Part shown: positions 30,463 through 39,858 of the stretch, piece after piece
Numbering within the stretch: position 1 is the first letter of the stretch
Layout: every line of letters starts with the position of its first letter
Assembly (NCBI RefSeq): GCF_902806685.2
Contig: NC_048560.1
Span: 7,654,212 to 7,718,211, forward strand
Reading direction: 5' to 3'
From: Maniola hyperantus
Lineage: Eukaryota; Arthropoda; Insecta; Lepidoptera; Nymphalidae
Length of the DNA: 64,000 bases
Translations under genes and position numbers: made by a program
The notes under the pieces: generated by a model
Seen by the model: the letters and a program-made list of their open reading frames with translations, nothing else
Told to the model about the DNA's origin: nothing
The model's database searches: none

Positions 30463-30929
30463 TTACAAGGCAAGTATAGTTCAATCAAAAAGCAATTTCC
30501 GAAATCACAAACTATTTCCCACAATGTATTTCCTATTTTCCCCCAAATTTTCCCCATTAATCCAATTACACAAGTTCGTGTAATCATTGACACAGTGTGT
30601 GCAAACAGCGACAAGTTCCGTCGAACTCCTATCTGCTGGGGCCACGACTTTGGCGTGTAGGCGACAGCGGTAGCGACGAAACCAATATAGAGATGTTGGA
30701 TAGAAGCAGGTGTTATTTTGCGGAATTCCATTATATATACCTACATATAATCGAACCTTGCCTAAAGGGACTCCTTTTAATAATATATTTTAGTTATATA
30801 TTTTTTTTAAAGGTTTTAGTTTTAGTTAAAATTATAAATTAATTAACTTTTAATTTGAATATATTATTATTGTTATATTTAATATAGAAGATTTGTTATC
30901 TGATAAGCAACTCACGTGGCAACTATAGT
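30463..30929. other. Unassigned AT-rich DNA
   Basis: ATGTTGGATAGAAGCAGGTG then TTATTTTGCGGAATTCC at 30692-30730 is the complement of a sequence at 45345-45385, so part of an unnamed repeat. The rest is unrecognised. Confidence 0.4.
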
Positions 30930-31700
30930 GTGTTACACATACCTACCAGTGAATGGTATGCTAGGTGCTGGTAAGCTGGCATGCTTGTGTCTGGCATGCC
31001 AGTTTCTAGAAAGGCTACGTACCGTGCCAGTGACGTGCGAGTTGAAGATCACAAAATGAATATTAATTATGAAGAAATTAAGAGTGTTACAATATAATTC
31101 GCGAATTTATTAGTAAAGAAACTTTTTATGGCAAGGAATAGACGCACAAGACGCCAAAAAATACAAAACAAAAACCAGCACAAAAAATTCAAAAGATTTT
31201 GGCAGAGGTTGGGGTGCGATCTACTAGCAAACACGTGTTTCGCGTGCTCGTGGCATGCTGGCATGCGAGTCCCCCGTCCCACTTCCCCTCAAGAGGAACA
31301 TATTAAACGCCTTGCGATCTACTGAAAGCGTAGTGTGGGACGCCCTCCAGCACGATGGACCGACGATATAAAGAGGCTGGCGGGAAGTGGCTGGATGAGG
31401 AAGGCTGAGGACCGGGTGTGGTGGCGCTCTTTAGGGAAGGCCTATGTCCAACAGTGGACGTCCACAGGCTGATGATGATGATGATGATGATGATCTACTG
31501 ATATGCCATGTACTGGCATGCGAGCTACTGCCAGAACCTCGATACACATGCGAGTAGCTCGTTCTTGCTTGTAACTGGCATGCTTTTGTGCGACTAACTA
31601 GCATGTGTATCACGGGCATAACGCTCAGTGTGGTGGAGTCATGGCCCGGCAGCACACGAGCGTCTAACTCGGAACAACTCACATACTTCGCTTACCGCGC
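30930..31700. repeat. Cluster of TGGCATGC motifs
   Basis: The palindromic octamer TGGCATGC/GGCATGCC occurs repeatedly (about 30978, 30994, 31250, 31258, 31515, 31577) in otherwise unassigned DNA, interrupted by an RTE insertion. The plus-strand frame at 31128-31325 starts with a very basic stretch but has no recognisable domain. Confidence 0.4.
31326..31491 (+). mobile_element. RTE-type LINE 3' end with 10-bp target duplication
   Basis: 166-bp, 5'-truncated insertion flanked by GATCTACTGA at 31316-31325 and 31492-31501. It encodes the RTE C-terminal motif (ARWTDDIKR .. DRVWWRSLGKAYVQQWTS) and ends in a (GAT)n tail. Non-functional by truncation; moved by target-primed reverse transcription. 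Confidence 0.85.
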
Positions 31701-31701
31701 T

Positions 31702-31811
31702 ATTTGCATATTAAATTAATGTTTCGGAACAACGCAAGCTCTAAACGTGAGCCACTAAAGCTCTTTGATTACTTTCTACTTATATAAATATAGATAATAC
31801 GTATTTAGTCG
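31702..31811. other. Unassigned DNA
   Basis: Nothing recognised. Confidence 0.4.
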
Positions 31812-31903
31812 ACGTAAGCCCGACTACCTTGGGACCCCAAGGTGCTGGAATGCCGACCTTGCACCGGTTGGAAGACCCCCCACTAGGTGGACGGACGACA
31901 TCA

Positions 31904-32194
31904 GTACCCGTAGTACAAGATTTTACGTCTCACCAAACCAAACCAAATTCGAGAGTCGAAATACTTCCGCGTTACAGTAAACTGGATCTTAACTGCCTTG
32001 TTTTAAAGCTCAAGTTTGTCTACACTTCTACAGCCAGCGCTCCAAGCGAAAACATTGCAAAATTAAAATCAGTGGCATTGAATATTTGACTTCAATTCAA
32101 GGCTGTTTAGATCCATTTTACTGTAACGCGGAAGTATTTCGACTCTCGAATTTGGTTTGGTTTGGTGAGACGTAAAATCTTGTACTACGGGTAC
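31904..32194. mobile_element. M290 MITE, best-preserved
   Basis: 291 bp with terminal inverted repeats of about 78 bp that I could match without a difference, beginning GTACCCGTAGTACAAGATTT. The interior includes TGTCTACACTTCTACAGCC and TTAAAATCAGTGGCATTG. Confidence 0.9.
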
Positions 32195-32196
32195 AG

Positions 32197-32478
32197 TACG
32201 TTTAGTACGAGATTTTATGTCTCACCAACGTTGATAGTATTCGAGTGTCGAAACACTTCCGCGTTACAGTAAACTGGATCTTAACAGCCTTGTTTTAAAG
32301 CTCAAGTTTGTCTACACATCTACAGCGAGCGCTCCAAGCAGAAACGTTGCAAAATTAAAATCAGTGGAATTGAATTTTTCAACTTGACTTCAATGCAAGG
32401 CGATTTAGGTCCATTTTACTTTGACGTTATTGTGTTTCGACTCTCGAATTCTAGCAACGTTGGTGAGGTGTAAATTTT
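32197..32478. mobile_element. M290-related MITE, diverged
   Basis: Starts GTACGTTTAGTACGAGATTT; shares the interior (TGTCTACACATCTACAGC, AAATCAGTGGAATTG). Its arms carry CACCAACGTTGATAG / CTAGCAACGTTGGTG in place of the CACCAAACC motif, a distinct subfamily. Confidence 0.7.
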
Positions 32479-32489
32479 TTTTTTTTTTT

Positions 32490-32652
32490 AAAGAATATTA
32501 GCCATGTTAAATGACTAATATTCCCCTTTCCTCTCCAACTAAGCGTCAGGCTTGTGCTAGGAGTAGGTACGACAATAGTGCAACGGGCGGGGTTTGAACC
32601 GTCGACCTTTCGGTTTCAGTCCACTCCTATACCGGTTGAGCTATTGAGGCTC
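32490..32652 (-). mobile_element. S3 SINE
   Basis: AAGAATATTAGCCATGTTAA tail, CAACTAAGCGTCAGGCTTGT, GGGGTTTGAACCGTCGACC (box B), ending GTTGAGCTATTGAGGCTC (box A). Confidence 0.8.
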
Positions 32653-32790
32653 AATCGTGTACTAAGCGTACAGACGAGTCGCAGGGAGCCGCTGGATGGC
32701 GGCGGCGCAAGACCGTGGCGTGTGGAAGTCCCTACAAGAGACTTATGTCCAGCAGTGGAGGTCTATCGATTGATGATGATGATGAAGTCG

Positions 32791-32916
32791 GACTAGTTTC
32801 GAACTCATCCGAGATTCTTTTTCACAGGGACTCAGCTCGTGACGCAGCGCGGTTGAGACTGCGAGTCGCACGCGCCGCGGCCCTGTGAAAAAGGACCCCA
32901 GATGGGTTCGATACTA
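32791..32916. mobile_element. Foldback element between two RTE tails
   Basis: CGGACTAGTTTCGAACTCAT .. CTTTTTCACAGGG is mirrored by CCCTGTGAAAAAGGACCCC .. GGGTTCGATACTAGTC. The centre is GC-rich (GAGTCGCACGCGCCGCGG). Confidence 0.65.
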
Positions 32917-33062
32917 GTCGGGCTTCATCATCATCATCAACCGATAAACGTTCACTGCTGGATAGGTCACTTGTAGGGACTTCTACACGCCACGGTCTTG
33001 CGCCGCCGCCATCCAGCGGCTCCCTGCGACTCGTCTGATGTCGTCCGTCCACCTGGTCGACC
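32917..33062 (-). mobile_element. RTE-1 LINE 3' end
   Basis: Tail-first: CTTCATCATCATCATCAACC, then CGCCACGGTCTTGCGCCGCC and CTGCGACTCGTCTGATGTCG. It faces the plus-strand RTE-1 tail at 32790. Confidence 0.75.
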
Positions 33063-33076
33063 CCCCAAATTTAAAA

Positions 33077-33440
33077 GAGATTGCCCATTTTCTTAGGAGC
33101 TTTGGGCCCCCCCTAATATAATTGTTATGTCACCATGGTTTTAATTTTATTTTGTAGACAAATAATTAACTCTTTATATTCTGCGAACGATTTCTATTTA
33201 TTCACCCTGGTTATAAAAAGAAATCTTATTGTTTATATTGCTGATATTGAGGTTATATTTCATTAATTCTTCCTCAAAATAAATGCATGTTTACGATTCT
33301 AACTGTAATTGTGGATATTTTCAATAATAGAGTGAAAAAAGTCGTTATAAAACATAATCGTAAAAAAATAACACATTAAAAAAAATTTTTAGTTTTGACA
33401 CGGGACGCCACAAAAAGAGAGCCCGTTCACGGGCGATCTC
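33077..33440 (-). mobile_element. RI element, 364 bp
   Basis: Inverted copy of 12571-12930: starts GAGATTGCCCATTTTCTTAG, ends CGTTCACGGGCGATCTC. The interior identity is high across CATGGTTTTAATTTTATTTT and GTTATATTTCATTAATTC. Confidence 0.75.
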
Positions 33441-33679
33441 CTTTAAGTGTCTGTCCTTTTCATATTACATTGGTAGGAAGGGTATGCGAATGCTCTAAAA
33501 TCCAGATGTGATCATAATCAGTACCAATAACTGTTCCTCATCAAGCAAATGCTACGTAGTACAGATTACATACAAATCACATAAACTAAGCATCGAAATC
33601 AAAAGGGAGTATTGTATTAATTGAATAGGTGTAGACCACAGAATACCGAATGAGTATAGAAATGGTAGGCGCGAGAACT
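33441..33679. other. Unassigned DNA
   Basis: Nothing recognised. Confidence 0.4.
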
Positions 33680-33853
33680 GTAGGGCGATTTCGTAAAACC
33701 TGCATCAATCATTATTACAATCTCAATTGTTGTGATTGGCTAAATTTGTGCTATTCTTGTTGCAACAATGCATTGTAGCCAATAGTAAGCGAGCGTCCAC
33801 CAATCAGAGGTGATTGCGATCGTGACATTGTAGCTGTCATTCTACCGCAATTG
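33680..33853 (+). mobile_element. M190 MITE
   Basis: TGTAGGGCGATTTCGTAAAA to GTAGCTGTCATTCTACCGCA, the cleanest copy; ends GTAGGGCGA / TTCTACCGC. Confidence 0.75.
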
Positions 33854-33939
33854 CTGAGTAAACATTAAGTGAAACATTAGGCGTTGTTAAAAAGACTGAT
33901 GTTGATCTACATAGCGCTACAGTTTAATCACTGCCCATA

Positions 33940-34126
33940 TTATAAATGCGAAAGAGTTTGTTTGTTTGTTGGTTTGTCCTTCAATTACGTCGTAATAGAG
34001 CAACGGTTCGACGTGATTTTTGCATGGGTAATGGGTATAGTTAAAGACTTTTAGAGTGACATAGGCTACTTTTTATGCCGGAAAATATTTTTTTCTTAAA
34101 TCTAAATCCACGCGGGCATCAGCTAG
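33940..34126 (+). mobile_element. Hel-C, shortened
   Basis: TATTATAAATGCGAAAGAGT, TTTGTCCTTCAATTACGTCG and TAGAGTGACATAGGCTAC; the terminal hairpin is partly deleted (CCACGCGGGCATCAGCTAG). Confidence 0.7.
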
Positions 34127-34376
34127 TTATTAATATGTGAATATGTTCCATCGCCGTCAGTAACACTTCTTATTATAAAACAATATATTTTATCTATCTG
34201 TTTTCCTTCATTTAGCTTCACCTAGTCGAACGTCGTCACGCTCCGTGTTAGTAGCGACACGTTATGTATTTACCAGGTATTTACGAAGCTACTTATTGGG
34301 CGAATAACACGTCGGGTATTTACAGCGACCACATAAGGTATTTACTTTGTATTATGCATCCCGGTTTTAAAGATAG
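34127..34376. other. Unassigned DNA
   Basis: Contains four GTATTTAC-type motifs between 34263 and 34345; otherwise nothing recognised. Confidence 0.35.
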
Positions 34377-34675
34377 CGAGCGTTAATAGCCTTGTAGTTA
34401 AGATGGCAGGCTCTTCTTCGTGGGATCCAGACTCCAGAATTGTATCTCAGGCACACGCCTCTATCTTTTTGAAATAATGTGTGTTTTTTACAATTAAATA
34501 TCACTTTATAGTCAAGGAAACCATCGCATGCATGCCTGAAAGTTCTCCATATTGTTATCAAAAAGGTGTGTGAAGTCTGCCAATTCCTACTTGGTCAGCG
34601 TGGTTAGTCTTCTCATTCTGAGAAGAAACCCATGCTCTATAGTGAGCCGGTCGGATGGGTTGAAGATGATTAAAG
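34377..34675 (+). mobile_element. S1 SINE, degenerate full length
   Basis: CGTTAATAGCCTTGTAGTTA head, TGTGTGAAGTCTGCCAATTC, and ATGCTCTATAGTGAGCCGG near the 3' end. Box B is destroyed. Confidence 0.65.
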
Positions 34676-34904
34676 ATAGCAGATATCATTTCTATTCCTT
34701 ATTTCGAGTTCTGCGATGTAGGGGCCTACCATTTGTAATCCCCAGTGCTCTGTTAGAGGGATTAATTTTGGAACTGAAATGCCATTTCAACTGTCTCCAA
34801 ATTATAATGAGAATTTGTAAAATGTACCCTCTATAGAAAATTTACTGGTACCTAGAGTTCACACCCTCTTTGATTTGTCATTTTATAAAGGTTATTCATT
34901 CCTA
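34676..34904. other. Unassigned DNA
   Basis: Nothing recognised. Confidence 0.4.
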
Positions 34905-35060
34905 ATCCTCAGCCTGTTTGCGTCCACTGCTGGACATAGGCCTTTCCAAGAGCGCGTTACCAAACACGGTCCTCCGCCATCCATCCGTTCCCCACCACCT
35001 TCTTCAGGTCATCGGTCCAGCGGGCTGGAGGTCGTCCCACACTGCGCTTACCGGGAATTT
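34905..35060 (-). mobile_element. RTE-type LINE 3' end
   Basis: Read on the minus strand it encodes GKRSVGRPPARWTDDLKKVV and then EDRVW and a QQW-type end, the C terminus of RTE reverse transcriptases. The GAT tail is gone. Dead fragment. Confidence 0.75.
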
Positions 35061-35338
35061 GCGGGACATCACGAAAATAGTAAAATTGGATGTCGAAAAC
35101 AAAACATGTTGATGCATGTTGCAAATAGCTCCGACTTGCCCCGACATGTCCAGACATGTCTATAATTAGCTGCAATCCGAGCGGTGTTTTCTGAAATTGG
35201 TAAAGTTGGCAAACCGTTTTGGCAGGTGACATGAGCTGGAAAAGCGGCTAAATAAATTGAAAATTGATTACAGTTTTGTTTTAAAATTCTATTGCCGGAT
35301 TTAGATTTGAAATATTGCCAGTTTTGATAAGTAGTTCT
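35061..35338. other. Unassigned DNA
   Basis: Nothing recognised. Confidence 0.4.
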
Positions 35339-35640
35339 TTTTAGGGTTCCGTAGTAAACAAGGAACCCTTATAGTTTCGCCATGTCCGTCCGTCTGTCCG
35401 TCCGTCCGTCCGTCCGTCCGTCCGTCCGTCCTCGGTTAATCTCAGAGACTATTAGTGCTAAAAATCTGTAATTTGGCATGGGTATAAATATTAACTACGC
35501 CAACAAAGTAGTGAAATAAAATTTTGATAAATATTTTTTTTAGGGTAGCTCCCTTACATGTAAAGTGGGGATGAATTTTTTTTTCTCGTCTACCCCAGAG
35601 TGTGGGGTATCGTTGAATAGGTCTTTTAAAAATACTGTGG
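35339..35640 (+). mobile_element. REP2 element with (GTCC)n
   Basis: TTTTAGGGTTCCGTAGTAAA start, CAAGGAACCCTTATAGTTTC, then about ten GTCC units at 35388-35431. CTCGGTTAATCTCAGAGACT and AGAGTGTGGGGTATCGTTGA follow. Relative at 45112. Confidence 0.7.
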
Positions 35641-36304
35641 GTGTGGGAACATCATTTTTAGTTTTTTTTATTATTATTATTAACATACAAGAGAAAATTA
35701 TACATAATAGGTAGCACGCATTGTAAAAACCACAGAGGTTTGACCCTCAATGCGTACGTCTGCGCATTACAATAATCATGCCTACTTGTATCATTAAAAA
35801 AAGATTATAAAAATTATTTTTCACGTGCTTTATCAAAACAGCGCGCTGAAAATAGATGACGTGATTCGGTTAGACAGTACCTAGGTACCTACCACGTCTA
35901 TCACTAATTAAAACTCAACCAATGTTTTCTGAAAATTGAAAAATTTCACGTTATTCTAGCGTGTGAGGTTTTAGCTGTTCTGAGTGACTAGTTTAGTTTC
36001 AGTTTAGTTTTTAACGAACCCGAAATAATGAAAGTGTCTGACATGTCACTGCCAGTTAAAACGAGTTGCAAATATTATATTGTGTGAACTTGATCGGACA
36101 TATCTATAAACTGGACTAGAGTTTTAATTTTTTATCAAAACTAAAATATTAGAGATTCATTTAGGGATGTGTTTCCTAATTGTGACAACGCATAAATCCA
36201 ATCGATTATAAACATACCAGAAGTGGAATTAAATAAGGATATAAATATGAATAAATACCTATAGCCCTTGTAGACCTTATTAGTAAACAAGATTAATTAA
36301 GTGT
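35641..36304. other. Unassigned AT-rich DNA
   Basis: A 20-codon ATG frame at about 36028 is too short to call. No gene or repeat recognised. Confidence 0.4.
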
Positions 36305-36344
36305 AATGTAACAAATTGGTATTGTTATACCAATTTGTTACATT
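36305..36344. repeat. Perfect 18-bp hairpin
   Basis: AATGTAACAAATTGGTAT at 36305-36322, spacer TGTT, exact complement at 36327-36344. Not a Pol II or bacterial-type terminator context; probably a relic of a foldback element. Confidence 0.85.
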
Positions 36345-36733
36345 CATCATTGAAAGATCATTTTCCGAGATACCTTTGGTGGAAGGAGAAACTATATGTG
36401 TGTTGGATAGTACTTACGCGCAATACACAGAATCTTAGGAATTTGAAATTTGAGTCGTCCACGTGGACGAAGTGGTGGGCATAAGCTCGTCATAAAATGA
36501 TGGACAGATACAAAAACCCATTTTAAATATGTAAGTAGATAAAATCTGGTCATCAGCCGTTTACAAATATCACGCAACAACATGAACAGTTTTGTTAAAA
36601 TTAAACTGGTAAATGATAACAACGCCAGTTCATTACAACTGATTAACATCACTGATAGCATGGAAGCTTACATTTTTGATGGCGGACACACAATTTATTT
36701 TGTTTTCGAAACTGTGTAATTATCTTTTTGTAA
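36345..36733. other. Hel-A trace in unassigned DNA
   Basis: GAGTCGTCCACGTGGACGAA then GTGGTGGGCATAAGCTCG at 36451-36488 is a decayed Hel-A 3' end. The rest is unrecognised. Confidence 0.45.
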
Positions 36734-36815
36734 AGCTATAGCTTATGTCCGCTTCATCAATGTGGACTATAGTCAAACCCCTATTTTAGCCCGATACCCC
36801 GTTGAATTTGTAAGC
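36734..36815 (-). mobile_element. Hel-A fragment, decayed
   Basis: AGCTTATGTCCGCTTCATCA, ATGTGGACTATAGTCAAACC and CCCTATTTTAGCC. Confidence 0.5.
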
Positions 36816-37265
36816 TACATTGTTTTTGCTCAGTATTTAGTATTTAAAAAAAGATGTAAAACAGTCAGTCAGAAAAGCAGGTGAATAATTGGGTATTTTT
36901 AGATAAGTTAGTTAAAATGTCCTCTCATATCAAACTTGCGCGCGGATATGTAGAGGCTTATCGAGAGTTTTAGTCTTTAACATAACTGAACTACTCACTT
37001 GATTAGGGAATAATTTCTATTGCAACCACTTGATTGAATTAGCGAACTAAACACAAAAAGGATTTAATAGTCGTCGCGTCTCGAGTCAGAGCGATAGTGA
37101 CTTAAAAACCGTGAAACGCCCGCATTAATGCAAATTGATTCAAGATGGCTGCCCCGCCACAAATCGCGTGACATCGGATGAGTCAAATAATGTCCAATTC
37201 ATTAAATTAACTTCAATAAATAAATTGATAATCTTGATCATTAATTTAAATTCAAACCAATTCTT
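36816..37265. other. Unassigned DNA
   Basis: Nothing recognised. Confidence 0.4.
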
Positions 37266-37429
37266 TAAATTGTGTTTGTTTGTTGGTTTGTCCTTTAATC
37301 ACGTCGCAACGGTGCAACGGATTGACGTGATTTTTTGCATCGGTATAGTTTAAGACCTTGAGAGTGACATAGGCTAAGGGATTTTTAAAAACCTAAATCC
37401 ACGCGTACGAAGTCGCGGGCATCAGCTAG
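37266..37429 (+). mobile_element. Hel-C, shortened
   Basis: TTTGTCCTTTAATCACGTCG, TGCATCGGTATAGTTTAAGA, and ACGAAGTCGCGGGCATCAGC then TAG followed by T. The usual CTACTTTTTATCCCGG block is deleted. Confidence 0.75.
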
Positions 37430-37733
37430 TTTATAATATGGTTACTGATCTATAGCTATGAGCTATCTTGCCATACCTACCTGAGAAAACTACAATATGT
37501 ACAGTCAGCAAAACTAGACCTCAGGGAGGTCGAAGAAATACAAAACTACAAACTAACAGCTCCCAGTAGATTGTCTTGTCTTCGTACAAGGAAAATAAAA
37601 TTAGTCGACCGAAATTTTTATTAGTTTGTATCCGTTTGGGGTATTCCTATAGTTTTATACGATAAGGGATGGAAACTTTTGTCAAAGTTTTTTAACAAAT
37701 CAGGGTTCTCCGGTGGTTTAGTATTGTTATCGA
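37430..37733. other. Unassigned DNA
   Basis: Nothing recognised. Confidence 0.4.
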
Positions 37734-38004
37734 GTCATCATGATCACCCCATCGTCAGCTCACTACTGAGCACGAGTCTCCTCACAGAATGAAAAGGGTT
37801 TTGGCCATAGTCTAGTCCACGCTAGCCATGTGCGGATTGGTAGACTTCACACACCTTTGAGAACATTATGGAGAACTCTCAGGCATGCAGGTTTCCTCAC
37901 GATGTTTTCCTTCACCGTTAAAGCAAGTGATATTTAATTACTTAAAACGCACATAATTCCCGAAAAGTTAGAGGCGCGTGCCTGGGATCGAACCCCCGAC
38001 CTCC
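37734..38004 (-). mobile_element. S1 SINE, host of an RTE insertion
   Basis: TCATCATGATCACCCCATCG to GGATCGAACCCCCGACCTCC. It is interrupted in the head by RTE-1 before box A. Confidence 0.75.
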
Positions 38005-38012
38005 GATTACGA

Positions 38013-38389
38013 CTCAGGCTCAGAGTCACTCAGCGGGCGATGGAGAGAGCTATGCTTGGAGTTTCTTTACGTGATCAAATCAGAAATGAGGAGATCCGTA
38101 GGAGAACTAGAGTAACCGACATAGCTCAACGGGTTGCGAAGCTGAAGTGGCAATGGGCAGGGCACATAGTTCGTACAACCGATAGACATTGGGGGTCCCA
38201 AGGTGCTAGAATGGCGACCTCGCACCGGAAGACGCAGCGTTGGAAGACCCCCCACTAGGTGGACGGACGACATCAGACGAGTCGCAGGGAACCGCTGGAT
38301 CCAGGCGGCGCAAGACCGTGGCGTGTGGAAGTCCCTACAAGAGACCTATGTCCAGCAGTGGACATCTATTGGTTGATGATGATGATGAT
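38013..38389 (+). mobile_element. RTE-1 LINE 3' end with 8-bp target duplication
   Basis: 377-bp 5'-truncated copy flanked by GATTACGA at 38005-38012 and 38390-38397. From about 38040 it encodes the RT C-terminal part (MERAMLGVSLRDQIRNEEIR, AKLKWQWAGHIVR). The frame breaks near 38190 by one extra G, after which RWTDDI- and QQWTS-type motifs continue in another frame. Ends in a GATGAT tail. Confidence 0.85.
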
Positions 38390-38397
38390 GATTACGA

Positions 38398-38609
38398 GGC
38401 TACAACATACTAGTAAATTTCCGTGGTTTATACTCTAAATAGACTGAAATGTGGGTGAATTTTTCCGCAAGCTGCGCCATTATAGTCGAAGAGTTCAACA
38501 AAGCTGGTAAAGTGTTTGAAATTTAATAAACCCACGCTCCAGGACTTAGCGCGTTTCTGTTTAGTACACCGATCTAAGGTCTGTGGAAGAGTATTATAAT
38601 TGGGTATTT
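38398..38609. other. Unassigned DNA
   Basis: Nothing recognised. Confidence 0.4.
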
Positions 38610-38895
38610 TCCTACTTTTGAATTTGATAAATATTATCTCTATATATATAAAAGGAAAAGGTGACTGACTGACTGACTGACTGACTGACTGACTGACTGA
38701 TCTATCAACGCACAGCTCAAACTACTGGACGGATCGAGCTGAAATTTGGCATGCAGATAGCTATTATGATGTAGACGTCCGCTAAGAAAGGATTTTTGAA
38801 AATTCAACCCCTAAGGGGATAAAATAGGGGTTTGAAGTTTTTGTAGTCCACGCGGACAAAGTCGCGAGCATAAGCTAGTTACTTTATATAATCCT
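38610..38895 (-). mobile_element. RF fragment with Hel-A inside
   Basis: TTTTCCTACTTTTGAATTTG ends AAATATTA before Hel-A and resumes TTACTTTATA after it. The copy at 14640 reads AAATATTATTACTTTATT uninterrupted. Confidence 0.65.
38637..38878 (+). mobile_element. Hel-A, complete (242 bp), A|T insertion
   Basis: Starts TCTCTATATATATAAAAGG, then eight CTGA repeats, and ends GAGCATAAGCTAG. Comparison with the uninterrupted RF copy puts the insertion exactly between A and T with no target duplication, the Helitron rule. Confidence 0.85.
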
Positions 38896-39132
38896 ATCAA
38901 TATGATCCTTGTTGGTCGAAATAAAAACATTTTATTTTTATTATTATTTTTATTTTTATTATAAACTACTTGGACGATTTAACCTAAGGACGCGCCTCGC
39001 ATGATTATTCCCCTCTGTCAATAGTAATGGATTTTTAATCCACTGCGTTTATAAACACTGTTTGCGGAATCGATTTTGTCATTGTCAGAATCGTTTTCGA
39101 TGTGTGACGACGTCTTACACGCTGGGTGAAAA
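38896..39132. other. Unassigned DNA upstream of THAP exon
   Basis: GATCCTTGTTGGTCGAAATA then AAAACATTTTATT at about 38910-38940 is the complement of a sequence at 12212-12240, so a short repeat. No promoter identified before the THAP ATG. Confidence 0.4.
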
Positions 39133-39212
39133 ATGCCTGTTTGTGCCGTTAGTGAGTGCAAGAACAAATCAAACACATCAAATTTACAAAAAGATGGAAT
39201 TTCATTTCATAA
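39133..39212 (+). CDS. THAP zinc-finger first exon
   Basis: ATG at 39133 begins MPVCAVSECKNKS and, 14 residues on, GISFHK; the exon ends at a strong donor CATAA|GTAAGT (39213). MP then C-x4-C near the N terminus, a CKN(K/R)S-like motif and F-H just before the splice point are the signature of the THAP domain, a C2CH zinc finger that binds DNA in P-element-type transposases and host regulators. Only the first 26 residues are coded here. The second half (tryptophan, proline and C-x2-H ligands) should lie in a later exon and was not found within the next 900 bp. A broken or internally deleted gene is therefore likely. Its possible partner is the C-terminal exon at 40095. Confidence 0.6.
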
Positions 39213-39447
39213 GTAAGTATTTTTGGTGTAATAAACGCTTTCTATAAATTAAATTACATAAATTATTATAATAAAATAACAATCGAGAACTTTACCGATT
39301 CAGTAATTGAGTACGTAATAATTCGGTAGAAACGAGTCACACTTCTCACGAGACTATATTTTGTTTTTTCTAAACAATTGCAACCCTCGATATATACAAA
39401 TTAGGTTAAAATTTGAATACGCGTGAACAGCATGAAATTACGTAGTA
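39213..39447. other. Intron-like DNA
   Basis: Contains CACTTCTCACGAGACTATAT at about 39341, an extra copy of the right end of the MITE that follows. No coding segment found. Confidence 0.4.
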
Positions 39448-39858
39448 GTAAAAATAACACTAGTCTCGTGGGAAGTGCGGTATACTAAAGACGGAGAGCC
39501 AGCGCCCAAAAAACTGTTTGAATTTACTAAGGCTAATTTTTTGCGCATACTGACCAGCTCTGTCCCCATATTCTGCTGACTAACCATTACAACTTTTATT
39601 TATATGCAATATACAAGTTATATAACAATTTTCAGCCTTAGTAAATTCATTTTATTACCTCGCAGGTACGACACCTTTGATAGCGCACCTGAGTCACTGT
39701 TCTCAGGTTCACTTGACTGACCGCAGTATGTTTGTGTACGCAACCATTCTAATGAACTATAAAAAAATTAGCCTTAGTAAATTCAAACAGTATTTTGGGC
39801 CCTGGCTCTCCGTCTATAGTATACCGCACTCCCCACGAGACTATAGTGTTATTTTTAC
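39448..39858. mobile_element. Long-TIR MITE, 411 bp
   Basis: The left arm starts GTAAAAATAACACTAGTCTC and the right arm is its complement ending GAGACTATAGTGTTATTTTT then AC. The arms run about 97 bp with a 2-base indel and about four mismatches. They share GGTATACTA(A/T)AGACGGAGAG and TTTGAATTTACTAAGGC. Non-coding centre. Lies between the THAP exon and the downstream exon. Confidence 0.85.

Larger units (their letters stand above)
31812..32790 (+). mobile_element. RTE-1 LINE 3' end split by later insertions
   Basis: Left part 31812-31903 runs through GGTGCTGGAATGCCGACC to GGACGGACGACATCA. The right part resumes at 32664 (GACGAGTCGCAGGGAGCCGC) and runs to CAGCAGTGGAGGTCTATCG and a GATGATGAT tail at 32790. 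Intact copies at 38013 and 42312 read ACATCAGACGAGTCG without interruption, so two M290-type elements and one S3 arrived later. Confidence 0.75.

Noticed and set aside
30351..30731. 126-codon minus-strand frame
   Set aside because: It starts in unassigned repeat sequence and ends in an S1 SINE head; no domain.
31128..31325. Basic 65-codon frame (MARNRRTRRQK start)
   Set aside because: Basic composition comes from an A-rich stretch; it ends in the RTE target site and resembles no known protein. Left as unassigned.
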